Below, one piece after another: positions 18,940 to 27,461 of a stretch of DNA of 64,000 nucleotides. Within the stretch, counting starts at the first letter, position 1; each line of letters begins with the position of its first letter. The notes under the pieces are model-generated. The model ran no database searches. It was not told the DNA's origin and saw only the letters and a program-made list of their open reading frames with translations. Position numbers and translations under genes: made by a program. This stretch comes from Lachnospiraceae bacterium (lineage in GTDB: Bacteria; Bacillota; Clostridia; Lachnospirales; Lachnospiraceae), in the NCBI GenBank assembly GCA_910575555.1, contig CAJTFX010000008.1, positions 124,001-188,000 on the forward strand. Direction: 5' to 3'.

Positions 18940-19052
18940 CGGCAAGTTGGAGAAACTTGTATAGAAGATGAGAAGCCCATATTCGGTAATCGGACACTCC
19001 GACCGTTACTTAATATCTCATAAGATTTGGGCGATAATAATATTGAGGAGGT
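18940..19052 (+). promoter_or_regulatory. Structured rpsO leader, possible S15 translational operator
   Basis: Several complementary segments can be paired by eye. TGAGA (18969-18973) pairs with TCTCA (19016-19020), GCCCA (18975-18979) pairs with TGGGC (19028-19032), and a central stem uses GTAA/TTAC plus TCGG/CCGA (18986-19009). The first two pairings cross, so they form either a pseudoknot or two exclusive folds. S15 is known to bind structured leaders of its own mRNA, with different folds in different phyla. The AGGAGG at about 19046-19051 is just downstream of the last strand. Confidence 0.6.
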
Positions 19053-19061
19053 TATCAGAAG

Positions 19062-19328
19062 ATGATAGCAAAAGAAAAGAAACAGGCAATTATTGCAGAA
19101 TACGCAAGAACACCGGGCGACACAGGTTCACCGGAAGTTCAGGTAGCAATCCTGACAGCCAGAATTCAGGAATTAACAGAGCATCTGAAAGAGAATCCGA
19201 AGGATCATCATTCCAGACGCGGATTGCTGAAAATGGTAGGACAGAGACGCGGTATGCTTGATTACCTGAAGAGATCAGATATCCAAAGATATCGTAGCTT
19301 AATCGAACGTTTGGGAATCAGAAAGTAG
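19062..19328 (+). CDS. rpsO: Ribosomal protein S15
   Basis: The 88-residue protein contains the full S15 pattern: [22 protein letters not shown], a [26 protein letters not shown] core and [22 protein letters not shown]. It binds the 16S rRNA central domain. The rpsO-pnp neighbourhood is widely conserved. A GAGGAGG lies about 10 nt before the ATG. Confidence 0.97.
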   Translation: MIAKEKKQAIIAEYARTPGDTGSPEVQVAILTARIQELTEHLKENPKDHHSRRGLLKMVGQRRGMLDYLKRSDIQRYRSLIERLGIRK

Positions 19329-19338
19329 TTCCTTTCAT

Positions 19339-19367
19339 GAAATAGAGCGGTTTTCCGCTCTATTTCT
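19339..19367 (+). terminator. Hairpin after rpsO
   Basis: A 12-bp stem (GAAATAGAGCGG with CCGCTCTATTTC) around a TTTT loop starts 11 bp after the rpsO stop. The following bases are not a clean U tract, so some read-through into pnp is possible. Confidence 0.65.
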
Positions 19368-19591
19368 AATGTTAAGGTCTCAAAACATGGAAATGTCTTT
19401 TGCAGGGCACAGGGCAGAAAGAAGTCCCGAGACCACTGAACTGTATATAATTCACTTGTATATAGTTCAGTAGTTTCGGTATCTTCTGCAGCATGTTTGA
19501 TTCCGTATTTTCAGGACAGGTGAAAAAGTGCGCAGAGGAAAACTCCGTGCTTCTGCGCCTGTCTGAACGTAAAGTAAAGGAGAAAGAAAGA

Positions 19592-21682
19592 ATGTATAAA
19601 CAGTTTACCATGGAATTGGCAGGCAGAACTTTAAGAGTGGATATCGGAAGAGTCGGAGCCCAGGCAAACGGCGCGGCGCTTATGCACTACGGCGATACCG
19701 TTGTGTTATGTACGGCAACTGCATCCGAGAAACCAAGGGAAGGAATTGATTTCTTTCCGTTAAGCGTAGAATATGAAGAAAAATTATACTCCGTTGGGAA
19801 AATCCCGGGCGGATTCAATAAAAGGGAAGGAAAGGCTTCTGAAAATGCCATTTTAACCTCCCGGGTAATTGACCGTCCCATGCGTCCGCTGTTTCCCAAG
19901 GACTATCGGAATGATGTGACACTGAATAATTTAGTAATGAGTGTAGATCCCCAGTGCCGGCCGGAGCTGGTGGCAATGCTTGGCTCAGCCATCGCAACCA
20001 GTATTTCCGATATTCCCTTTGCAGGCCCCTGCGCCACCACACAGGTGGGCATGATAGACGGGGAGCTGATCATCAATCCTTCCCAGGAGCAGTGGAAAAA
20101 CGGCGATTTGAACCTGACCGTGGCTTCCACCAGTGAAAAGGTGATTATGATTGAGGCGGGAGCCAACGAAATACCGGAAGATAAAATGCTTGAGGCTATT
20201 TACAAAGCCCATGAAATCAACCAGACCATTATCGCCTTTATCAATGAAATAACGGCAGAGGTGGGAAAAGCAAAGCACGAATATACAAGCTGCGCAGTGC
20301 CCGAGGAATTATTTGCCGCCATCAGGGAAATTGTGCCTCCGGAGAAAATGGAGGAGGCTGTATTTACCGATGTGAAACAGGTAAGGGAAGAAAATATCCG
20401 CAATATTACAGAGCAGCTGGAAGAAGCTTTTGCAGAAAATGAAGAGTGGCTGGAGGTCTTAAGCGAGGCTATTTATCAGTATCAGAAAAAGACCGTGCGT
20501 AAGATGATTTTAAAAGATCACAAGAGACCGGACGGACGGGCCATCGATCAGATCCGTCCCCTGGCAGCAGAAGTGGATCTGATTCCCCGGGTTCATGGTT
20601 CCGCCATGTTTACCAGAGGACAAACCCAGATCTGCGACGTGGTAACCCTTGCGCCTTTATCTGAGGTTCAGAGAATCGACGGTTTAGACGAGAATGAAGT
20701 GAATAAACGATATATGCATCATTATAATTTCCCATCTTATTCTGTAGGTGAAACAAAGCCCAGCAGAGGACCGGGACGAAGGGAAATCGGTCATGGGGCA
20801 TTGGCGGAGCGCGCACTGATTCCGGTGCTTCCAAGCGAAGAGGAATTCCCCTATGCCATCCGTGCCGTATCAGAGACTTTTGAGTCCAACGGCTCTACTT
20901 CCATGGCCTCCACCTGCGCTTCCTGTATGGCTTTAATGGCGGCAGGCGTGCCCATTAAAAAGATGGTGGCAGGAATTTCCTGCGGGCTTGTAACGGGAGA
21001 CACCGATGATGATTATATTGTGCTGACAGATATTCAGGGATTGGAAGACTTTTTCGGGGATATGGACTTTAAGGTGACAGGAACCCATGAAGGGATCACG
21101 GCCATCCAGATGGATATCAAGATCCATGGACTGACCCGCCCCATTGTAGAAGAAGCCATCCGAAGGACAAGAGAAGCAAGGCTCTACATTATGGATGAGG
21201 TAATGTCCAAAGCAATTTCCGAACCCAGGAAAGAAGTTGGGGAATATGCTCCGAAGATTGTTCAGATTCAGATTGATCCGGCCAAAATCGGAGATGTTGT
21301 GGGACAGAGAGGAAAGACCATCAATGCTATTATTGAGCAGACCGGCGTGAAAATTGATATCAGTGATGAGGGTGCGGTATCCATCTGCGGGACAGAGAAG
21401 GAGATGATGGATAAAGCCGTGAAAATGATTGAGATTATCACTACAGATTTTGAGGCAGGCCAGATTTTTGTAGGAAAAGTCATCAGTATCAAAGAATTCG
21501 GCGCATTTTTAGAGTTTGCGCCTGGAAAAGAAGGCATGGTTCATATTTCCAAGATTTCCAAAGAGCGGATTAACCGGGTGGAGGATGTTCTGACACTGGG
21601 CGATATGGTGAAAGTGGTATGTCTTGGAAAAGACAAGATGGGAAGAATCAGTTTTTCCATGAAGGATGTTCCGAAAAAATAG
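19592..21682 (+). CDS. pnp: Polyribonucleotide nucleotidyltransferase (PNPase)
   Basis: PNPase degrades RNA 3' to 5' by phosphorolysis. Two RNase PH-like domains are visible (GDTVVLCTATASEKPREGIDFFPL early; MFTRGQTQ and STSMASTCASCMALMAAGVPI in the second), then a KH domain (IGDVVGQRGKTINAIIEQTG) and an S1 domain (GKVISIKEFGAFLEFAPGKEGMVHISK). The frame is open from 19493, but ATG 19592 has AAAGGAG 8 nt upstream and gives 696 residues, the usual length. An imperfect palindrome (ACTGAAC near 19434 with GTTCAGT near 19464) upstream may affect its expression. Confidence 0.97.
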   Translation: MYKQFTMELAGRTLRVDIGRVGAQANGAALMHYGDTVVLCTATASEKPREGIDFFPLSVEYEEKLYSVGKIPGGFNKREGKASENAILTSRVIDRPMRPLFPKDYRNDVTLNNLVMSVDPQCRPELVAMLGSAIATSISDIPFAGPCATTQVGMIDGELIINPSQEQWKNGDLNLTVASTSEKVIMIEAGANEIPEDKMLEAIYKAHEINQTIIAFINEITAEVGKAKHEYTSCAVPEELFAAIREIVPPEKMEEAVFTDVKQVREENIRNITEQLEEAFAENEEWLEVLSEAIYQYQKKTVRKMILKDHKRPDGRAIDQIRPLAAEVDLIPRVHGSAMFTRGQTQICDVVTLAPLSEVQRIDGLDENEVNKRYMHHYNFPSYSVGETKPSRGPGRREIGHGALAERALIPVLPSEEEFPYAIRAVSETFESNGSTSMASTCASCMALMAAGVPIKKMVAGISCGLVTGDTDDDYIVLTDIQGLEDFFGDMDFKVTGTHEGITAIQMDIKIHGLTRPIVEEAIRRTREARLYIMDEVMSKAISEPRKEVGEYAPKIVQIQIDPAKIGDVVGQRGKTINAIIEQTGVKIDISDEGAVSICGTEKEMMDKAVKMIEIITTDFEAGQIFVGKVISIKEFGAFLEFAPGKEGMVHISKISKERINRVEDVLTLGDMVKVVCLGKDKMGRISFSMKDVPKK

Positions 21683-21694
21683 AAACAGGAAAAA

Positions 21695-21742
21695 GTACAG
21701 TCATTTTTCACGGCAGCATGGAAAATGGCTGTATTTTTTGTT
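21695..21742 (+). terminator. Intrinsic terminator of pnp
   Basis: ACAGTCATTTTTC and GGAAAATGGCTGT pair with one G-U and one mismatch around a 10-nt loop, then ATTTTTTG follows. It begins 13 bp after the pnp stop. Confidence 0.8.
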
Positions 21743-21878
21743 TTAGTACTACAGCGCACTGCGGCAGTAAGGAATTATGTTGCAAAAGCAACCCGCCGCA
21801 GGCGGAGAATCCTCCTTTGCAGGATTCCTTTTTACAGAGACGGACAGTGAAAGGAAAAAGACAGGATGGTATCAGAAA

Positions 21879-22547
21879 ATGAAGAAAATTCTTATTATTG
21901 ATGATGATATACATATTGGAAATATGCTGGAAGAAGCGCTGAAGAAAGAGGGATACGGCGTGCTCCGGGCTTATTCCGGCACAGAGGCATTGTATGTGCT
22001 GTCTTTGGAAAAACCGGATCTTGCGCTGCTTGATTTAATGCTGCCGGGACTGGACGGAGAGGACGTACTGCTGCAGATAAAGGGAATACCGGTGATTGTG
22101 GTAAGCGCCAGGGCGGATTTGGATGACAAAGTAAAACTGCTGCTGGGAGGAGCCGCCGATTATGTGACAAAGCCCTTTCATCTTCGGGAGCTGCTGGCAA
22201 GAATTGCGGTGCAGCTTCGTTCTGAGAACACAGCAAAGCCGGCTTCTGTTTTGGAATTTGACGATTTGACACTCTATACAGACACCGGCACCGTAATCCT
22301 TGAAGCAAAGGAAATAAGGCTGACTCCTACGGAACATGCGATACTGAAGCTGCTTATGCAAAATCCTTCCCAGGTTATCACCAAATCGCTGCTGTTAGAA
22401 CGGATCAGCGGAGATACGCCGGACGGAACAGAAAGCTCATTAAAAATGCATATCAGTAATCTGAGGAAAAAGCTGCGTCAGGTAAACGGCAGGGATTATA
22501 TAGAAGCAGTCTGGGGAATCGGCTTTAAACTGAGGAGCGGGCAGTGA
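21879..22547 (+). CDS. OmpR/PhoB-family response regulator
   Basis: A receiver domain (acidic IIDDD near residue 8, phospho-acceptor D52 in LLDLMLPG, Lys in TKPFHLREL) is followed by a winged-helix DNA-binding domain (LTPTEHAILKLLMQNPSQVITKSLLLERI, then a HISNLRKKLR recognition helix). The frame opens at 21777, but ATG 21879 starts the domain directly. The gene precedes an ABC transporter and a histidine kinase, the layout of Firmicutes systems that sense and expel antimicrobial peptides. Four phased repeats just downstream are probable binding sites. Confidence 0.92.
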   Translation: MKKILIIDDDIHIGNMLEEALKKEGYGVLRAYSGTEALYVLSLEKPDLALLDLMLPGLDGEDVLLQIKGIPVIVVSARADLDDKVKLLLGGAADYVTKPFHLRELLARIAVQLRSENTAKPASVLEFDDLTLYTDTGTVILEAKEIRLTPTEHAILKLLMQNPSQVITKSLLLERISGDTPDGTESSLKMHISNLRKKLRQVNGRDYIEAVWGIGFKLRSGQ

Positions 22548-22563
22548 TTGTAAGAGAGTGAAA

Positions 22564-22605
22564 TCTTTACCGAATCTTTACGGTTCTCTTTACCATTCTC
22601 TTTAC
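22564..22605 (+). promoter_or_regulatory. Four phased TCTTTAC direct repeats, probable response-regulator sites
   Basis: TCTTTAC occurs at 22564, 22575, 22587 and 22599, that is at 11, 12 and 12-bp spacing, about one helical turn. OmpR/PhoB-type regulators bind such direct repeats head to tail as dimers. The array ends 46 bp before the ABC ATPase start and begins 16 bp after the regulator gene. Confidence 0.65.
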
Positions 22606-22651
22606 GGTTGTCTGGTAAAGTGGCAGTATCATGATAAGGAGGCTGATTGTT

Positions 22652-23566
22652 ATGGATTATATTTTGGAAACATGCAATTTGCACAAACATTATAAAGGTT
22701 TCAAAGCCATAAACGGATTGTCCATGAAGATTCCCAGAGGAGCTATCTATGGTTTTGTCGGGAAAAACGGCGCAGGCAAGACTACGCTTATCCGGCTGAT
22801 TTGCGGACTGCAGGAACCTTCATCCGGGGAATATGCCCTGTACGGACGGAAAAATACGGAGAAAGAAATAGTAAAATCCCGCAGAAGAATGGGGGCTGTG
22901 GTGGAAACCCCTTCCGTTTACCTTGATATGACGGCAGAAGAGAACCTGGAACAGCAATGCCGTATCCTGGGGCTTCCGTCTTTTGAAGGAATTTCTGATA
23001 TTCTGAAATTGGTGGGGTTGGAAGATACGGGCAAAAAGAAGGCAAAGAATTTTTCCCTCGGCATGCGCCAGAGGCTTGGGATTGCCATAGCCCTTGCGGG
23101 AAATCCGGATTTCCTGGTTCTGGATGAGCCTGTGAACGGCCTTGACCCTCAGGGGATCATTGAGATCCGGGAATTGATTTTGGAGCTTAACCGCAGGCGG
23201 CAGATTACCGTTTTGGTTTCCAGCCATATTCTGGATGAATTGGCGAAGTTTGCCACCCATTACGGATTTATTGATCAGGGCAGGATTGTAAAGGAAATGA
23301 GTGCGGCCGAACTGGAAGCCGCCTGCCGAAAATGTGTGCACATAGAAGTGAGCGATACAAAAATCCTTGCCTGTGTACTGGATGATATGGGGATTGAGTA
23401 TAAGATTTTTTCAGATACCAAGGCAGACATATATGCCAGAATCAATGTTACAAAACTTGTGCTGGCCCTTGATAAATATCATTGTGAAGTGATTTCCATA
23501 CAGGAATCCGAGGAAAGCTTAGAAAGCTACTATGTCAATCTGATAGGAGGGATGAAACATGTATAA
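22652..23566 (+). CDS. ABC transporter ATP-binding protein (BcrA/lantibiotic-immunity type)
   Basis: Walker A GFVGKNGAGKTTLIRLICGL, signature FSLGMRQRLGIAIALAGNP, Walker B FLVLDEP and the switch His (VSSHILDEL) are all present in 304 residues. The C-terminal 80 residues form the extension common in drug and lantibiotic exporters (CcmA/BcrA group). ATG 22652 has a perfect AAGGAGG 9 nt upstream; the ATG at 22631 has none. The gene overlaps the permease gene by 8 bp. Confidence 0.92.
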   Translation: MDYILETCNLHKHYKGFKAINGLSMKIPRGAIYGFVGKNGAGKTTLIRLICGLQEPSSGEYALYGRKNTEKEIVKSRRRMGAVVETPSVYLDMTAEENLEQQCRILGLPSFEGISDILKLVGLEDTGKKKAKNFSLGMRQRLGIAIALAGNPDFLVLDEPVNGLDPQGIIEIRELILELNRRRQITVLVSSHILDELAKFATHYGFIDQGRIVKEMSAAELEAACRKCVHIEVSDTKILACVLDDMGIEYKIFSDTKADIYARINVTKLVLALDKYHCEVISIQESEESLESYYVNLIGGMKHV

Positions 23567-24416
23567 GCTGTTATCAGCAGAATTTATAAGGCTCCGGAAG
23601 AGTTTTGTGTTTCGTCTGGGACTGTGTTTTTCCGCAGGTCTGGGCAGTTTCATTGTTCTGATGCGCTGGATGGATGTGAAACAGAATGCAAAGATTTATG
23701 CAGAATTAGGCCCGGAGTACAAAAACGCAGACGGATTGATTTTTGTGGGAGGAATTTATCTTATCTTTGCAGCTGCTGTATTTATCGGAATATTTGTGGG
23801 GACGGAATATGGAGACGGAACCATTCGAAATAAACTGGCAGTGGGCCATAAGAGAAGAAGCATTTATCTGTCAAAGCTGGCAGTCTGCGGAACCGCTTGC
23901 CTGCTGATGCATCTTCTGTACATTATTGTTTGCCTGATCATGGGAAAATTGCTGCTTGGCGGCACAACCATGCAGGCAGATGAAATGCTTTTATTTACAG
24001 CGGCAGGAATGACAGCGATGCTGGCTATGGCGGCAATCCTGCTTTTGATTTCCATGTCTGTTCAGAACAAAGCCGGTTCTGTCATCTGCCTTCTGCTGAC
24101 AATGATCATGCTGTTTGCGGCGCTTACCATCTGGCAAAGGCTGAGCGCGCCCAAATATCATGAGGAATACGCGTATCTGAATGAAGAGACGGGAGAGGTT
24201 ATCAAAGGGGAAAAAGAAGAGAATCCAAAATACCTATCGGGAACCAAACGGAAAATTTATGAATTTTTAAATGATTTCCTTCCTGTTTCCCAGTTATACC
24301 AGATTGTGCTGAATGATGCGGGCCACCTTGGCAGAATTATGGTTTATGACTGTTTGATTGTTTTGCTTACCGCAGGGGCAGGGATTGTTATTTTTGAGAA
24401 AAAAGATTTGAAGTAA
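23559..24416 (+). CDS. ABC-2 type permease
   Basis: The 285-residue protein has about six membrane segments, with one near the N-terminus (FVFRLGLCFSAGLGSFIVLM), four in the middle and one at the end (VYDCLIVLLTAGAGIVIFEKKDL). A soluble loop of about 60 residues rich in Glu and Lys separates the last two. It partners the ATPase that it overlaps by 8 bp. Export of, or immunity to, a peptide or drug is inferred from the two-component context; the substrate is unknown. Confidence 0.85.
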   Translation: MYKLLSAEFIRLRKSFVFRLGLCFSAGLGSFIVLMRWMDVKQNAKIYAELGPEYKNADGLIFVGGIYLIFAAAVFIGIFVGTEYGDGTIRNKLAVGHKRRSIYLSKLAVCGTACLLMHLLYIIVCLIMGKLLLGGTTMQADEMLLFTAAGMTAMLAMAAILLLISMSVQNKAGSVICLLLTMIMLFAALTIWQRLSAPKYHEEYAYLNEETGEVIKGEKEENPKYLSGTKRKIYEFLNDFLPVSQLYQIVLNDAGHLGRIMVYDCLIVLLTAGAGIVIFEKKDLK

Positions 24417-24475
24417 TGAGCGGCGGGAAATAAAATTGTAAAAATTATACCGTTACAAACTTCTGAGGAGAAATT

Positions 24476-25378
24476 ATGGAAATTTGGTTTGGGATTTTTG
24501 CAGGGATTATGGCAGCCGTTTTTGCTGTTCTGTTCCTGAAAATCCGTATTTTGCAGAAGGCGGCCAGGGAAATTGAACATGGTTTTGCTGAAAAGCTTAA
24601 AGTCGATACGAATACGCTGATGGAGCTTTCCTGCAATGACAGGCATATGCGGAGCCTGGCAGAAGCCATTAATATCCAGCTTCGGGAACTTCAAAAACAG
24701 CGGCATCAGTTCCGGCAGGGCGATCTGGAACTGAAAAATGCCGTTTTGAATATTTCCCACGATTTGCGTACTCCGCTGACAGCCGTCTGCGGTTACTTGG
24801 ATTTGCTGGAAGAGGAAGAAATGCCAAAGACGGCAAAACGGTATCTTGCGGTGATTAGAAGCCGGACAGAAGCGATGGCCCGGCTGACGGAGGAGCTTTT
24901 TCAGTATTCGGTGGTTCTTTCCAGTGAAGATAAGCTTAAGAAGGAGCCGGTGGTTATCAACAGTATATTGGAAGAAAGCATTGCGGCATATTATGTTTCC
25001 CTGAAAGAGCGGGGCATAGCGCCGAAGGTACAGATTCCGGAACAAAAGATTGTCCGTATGCTGGATCGTTCTGCGCTGTCCCGGATTTTTTCCAATCTAT
25101 TGCAGAATGCCGTCAAATACAGCGGCGGCGATTTGGACATAACTTTAACGGAAGAGGGTGAAATTGTTTTTGCCAATACGGCTCCGGGGCTGACGAAGGT
25201 ACAGGCCGGCAGGCTGTTTGACCGTTTCTACACCGTGGAAACAGCGGAAAAATCCACGGGACTTGGCCTGTCGATTTCGAAAGTACTGGTTTTGCAGATG
25301 GATGGGAATATATCGGCAGAATACGAGAAAAGTCGACTGACCATTTATCTTTCATTTCCATCAATTATTAAGAATTAA
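24476..25378 (+). CDS. Sensor histidine kinase with one membrane helix
   Basis: A single N-terminal membrane helix (about residues 3-22) is followed by a short linker, the H-box NISHDLRTPL (H95), the N-box IFSNLLQNAVKYSGG and a STGLGLSIS G-box. There is no extracellular sensor loop, so the signal is probably read within the membrane or through the partner transporter, as in several peptide-sensing systems. The gene is the last of the regulator-transporter-kinase cluster and has its own AGGAG ribosome binding site. Confidence 0.92.
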   Translation: MEIWFGIFAGIMAAVFAVLFLKIRILQKAAREIEHGFAEKLKVDTNTLMELSCNDRHMRSLAEAINIQLRELQKQRHQFRQGDLELKNAVLNISHDLRTPLTAVCGYLDLLEEEEMPKTAKRYLAVIRSRTEAMARLTEELFQYSVVLSSEDKLKKEPVVINSILEESIAAYYVSLKERGIAPKVQIPEQKIVRMLDRSALSRIFSNLLQNAVKYSGGDLDITLTEEGEIVFANTAPGLTKVQAGRLFDRFYTVETAEKSTGLGLSISKVLVLQMDGNISAEYEKSRLTIYLSFPSIIKN

Positions 25379-25453
25379 AATGTAGATTATCCTTCCAATA
25401 TGTGGTAAGATAGAGCCGAATATGAATAAAGAAGATTGAGAACCCTAAAAGTG

Positions 25454-25513
25454 ACTGTAAATCGCAGAAAACTGCCGATGACGGCTGGATAAAAACTGCG
25501 GCGGATTTACAGT
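25454..25513 (+). promoter_or_regulatory. Long hairpin in the leader of the ParB/BMP-like gene
   Basis: ACTGTAAATC (25454-25463) and GATTTACAGT (25504-25513) are perfect complements. Inside, CGCAG (25463-25467) can pair with CTGCG (25496-25500), and GCCG with CGGC around an ATGA loop (25474-25485). The structure ends about 14 nt before the ribosome binding site. It may be a regulatory RNA fold or a protein operator; no known riboswitch class was matched. Confidence 0.55.
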
Positions 25514-25536
25514 ACAGCATATTTGTGGAGGACAGT

Positions 25537-27453
25537 ATGGGAAGAGAAGATTACAACAAGGCATTTAGATTAGGAAAAAAAGATTATCAGACAAGGATGC
25601 TCCATGGAGAGCGGCCGATTCTGCAGGTGTTGGACGACATTCTGCCGGAGCGGGGCTCTTATTCAGAAGTGCCCATTGGACTGGTGCAGATTCCCATAGA
25701 ACAGATTGTAGGAACTAAGACATTCGGAAGAAGCAGTTCCTTTGCAGGGAATTTTATGCCGATTCTGCGGGAGGACACAGAGTTTGCGGCCAAGTGGATC
25801 AAGCTTTTGGAGTCACATTTGCAGGAAGGTATAAGAGAGCCGGTGAAGGCTTACGAATATATGCATAAATTCTATATTGTAGAGGGAAATAAACGGGTCA
25901 GCGTGATGAAATATGTAGGGGCAGTTTCTATTGCAGGCAATGTGACCCGGATTGTGCCCAGGGAAAACGGGGAAAAGCAGAATAAGATCTACCATGAATT
26001 CCTGGATTTCTACCGGGCGGCTCCCATCAATTATATCTGGTTTACTCAGGAAGGCAGATACGCTAAGCTGCAGGAAGCAGTGGGAAAAGAGCCTGAGGAG
26101 ACGTGGACGGAGGAAGAGCTGCTGAAGTTCAGCTCCATTTATACCAGATTCAGTGCGGAGTATAAGGAAAAAGGCGGGGATAAACTGAATATTTCCACCG
26201 GAGACGCATTCCTTTCGTTCATTACCCTGTATGGGTATGAAGCAGTTAATGAAAAAACCACCAGTGAGCTGCAGGCTTTGATTGCAAAAAGCTGGGAGGA
26301 GTTTGTTCTTTTGGGAGAGGAAACAGAAGTGGAGCTGAAGATGAAACCCAACCAGAAGAAGAAATCACTGTTGGATTTGCTGCATCTGCCCACACTGGCG
26401 CCTCAGAAGCTGAAGATTGCCTTTATTTATGAAAAAACGCCGGGAACCTCTGCCTGGACATATGCCCATGAACTGGGAAGGCTCCACCTGCAGCAGACAT
26501 TTCCGGAAGAAGTGCAGACCGTCTGCTATGAAAACGGAACCCTGGAGAATATTGACGCACTGTTGGAGGACGCCATCAAGGTAGGCTGCGGCCTGATTTT
26601 CACCACAACGCCGCCCTTTGCGCCGGCCAGCGTGAAAGCGGCCATTGCCAATCCGAAAGTGCGGATTCTCAATTGTTCCCTGAATACTTCCCACCGCTAC
26701 ATACGGACGTATTATTCCAGGATGTATGAAGCGAAATTCCTGATGGGAGCCATTGCCGGGGCCATGGCGGAAAATAACCGGCTGACTTATATTGCAGATT
26801 ATCCCATTTACGGCAACATAGCCAATATCAATGCCTTTGCGCTGGGGGCGAAAATGATCAATCCCCGGGCGAAAGTATTTCTGGAGTGGTCATCCAAGAA
26901 GGAAATGGATATTGAAGAAAGCATCAGAGAAAGCGGCTCTTCCATTGTGTCCGGAAAGGATATGATGATACCGGAGGAAGCTTCCCGGTTTTTCGGGCTT
27001 TACCATATGAACGACGGGCATCCCAGGAATTTCGCCATGCCTTTGTGGCACTGGGGGAATTTCTATGAGCAGCTGATCTGGGCGATTCTGGATGGAACCT
27101 GGAAATATGACGATGCTCCGTCCACCAAAAAGGCTATCAACTACTGGTGGGGAATGTCGGAGGGCGTAATTGACGTGGTGTTCTCCAAATATCTGCCCAT
27201 CGGACTGAAACGGCTGGCAGGGCTTTTAAAGGCGTCCATCAGCGCTGATTTGTTCAATCCATTTTCCGGTATATTATATTCCCAGACAGGGGCAGTTTCG
27301 GAAAATCCGGACAAAATACTGTCTCCGGAGGAGATTATGACCATGGACTGGCTGGCGGAAAATGTAATCGGCTCATTTCCTAAGAAAGAAGAGCTGAAGG
27401 AACAGGCAGAACCCGTAATGAAGCAGCAGGGGATTAAGAAACAGGAAGGTTAA
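25537..27453 (+). CDS. Fusion of a ParB-like domain and a PnrA/BMP-like solute-binding domain, no signal peptide
   Basis: The first 250 residues contain a ParB/sulfiredoxin-like core (IPIEQIVGTKTFGRS, then YEYMHKFYIVEGNKRVSVMKYVG). From about residue 285 the chain becomes a basic-membrane-protein (PnrA-type nucleoside-binding) fold: LKIAFIYEKTPGTSAWTYAHELGR, then CGLIFTTTPPFAPASVKAAI and FLMGAIAGAMAENNRLTYIADYPIYGNI. There is no signal peptide, lipobox or membrane helix, so it should be cytoplasmic, unlike true BMP transporter lipoproteins. A cytoplasmic nucleoside sensor with a nucleotide-binding ParB module is one reading. ATG 25537 has GGAGG 5 nt upstream. A metallophosphoesterase gene follows 8 bp later. 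Confidence 0.75.
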   Translation: MGREDYNKAFRLGKKDYQTRMLHGERPILQVLDDILPERGSYSEVPIGLVQIPIEQIVGTKTFGRSSSFAGNFMPILREDTEFAAKWIKLLESHLQEGIREPVKAYEYMHKFYIVEGNKRVSVMKYVGAVSIAGNVTRIVPRENGEKQNKIYHEFLDFYRAAPINYIWFTQEGRYAKLQEAVGKEPEETWTEEELLKFSSIYTRFSAEYKEKGGDKLNISTGDAFLSFITLYGYEAVNEKTTSELQALIAKSWEEFVLLGEETEVELKMKPNQKKKSLLDLLHLPTLAPQKLKIAFIYEKTPGTSAWTYAHELGRLHLQQTFPEEVQTVCYENGTLENIDALLEDAIKVGCGLIFTTTPPFAPASVKAAIANPKVRILNCSLNTSHRYIRTYYSRMYEAKFLMGAIAGAMAENNRLTYIADYPIYGNIANINAFALGAKMINPRAKVFLEWSSKKEMDIEESIRESGSSIVSGKDMMIPEEASRFFGLYHMNDGHPRNFAMPLWHWGNFYEQLIWAILDGTWKYDDAPSTKKAINYWWGMSEGVIDVVFSKYLPIGLKRLAGLLKASISADLFNPFSGILYSQTGAVSENPDKILSPEEIMTMDWLAENVIGSFPKKEELKEQAEPVMKQQGIKKQEG

Positions 27454-27461
27454 ACGGCAAA

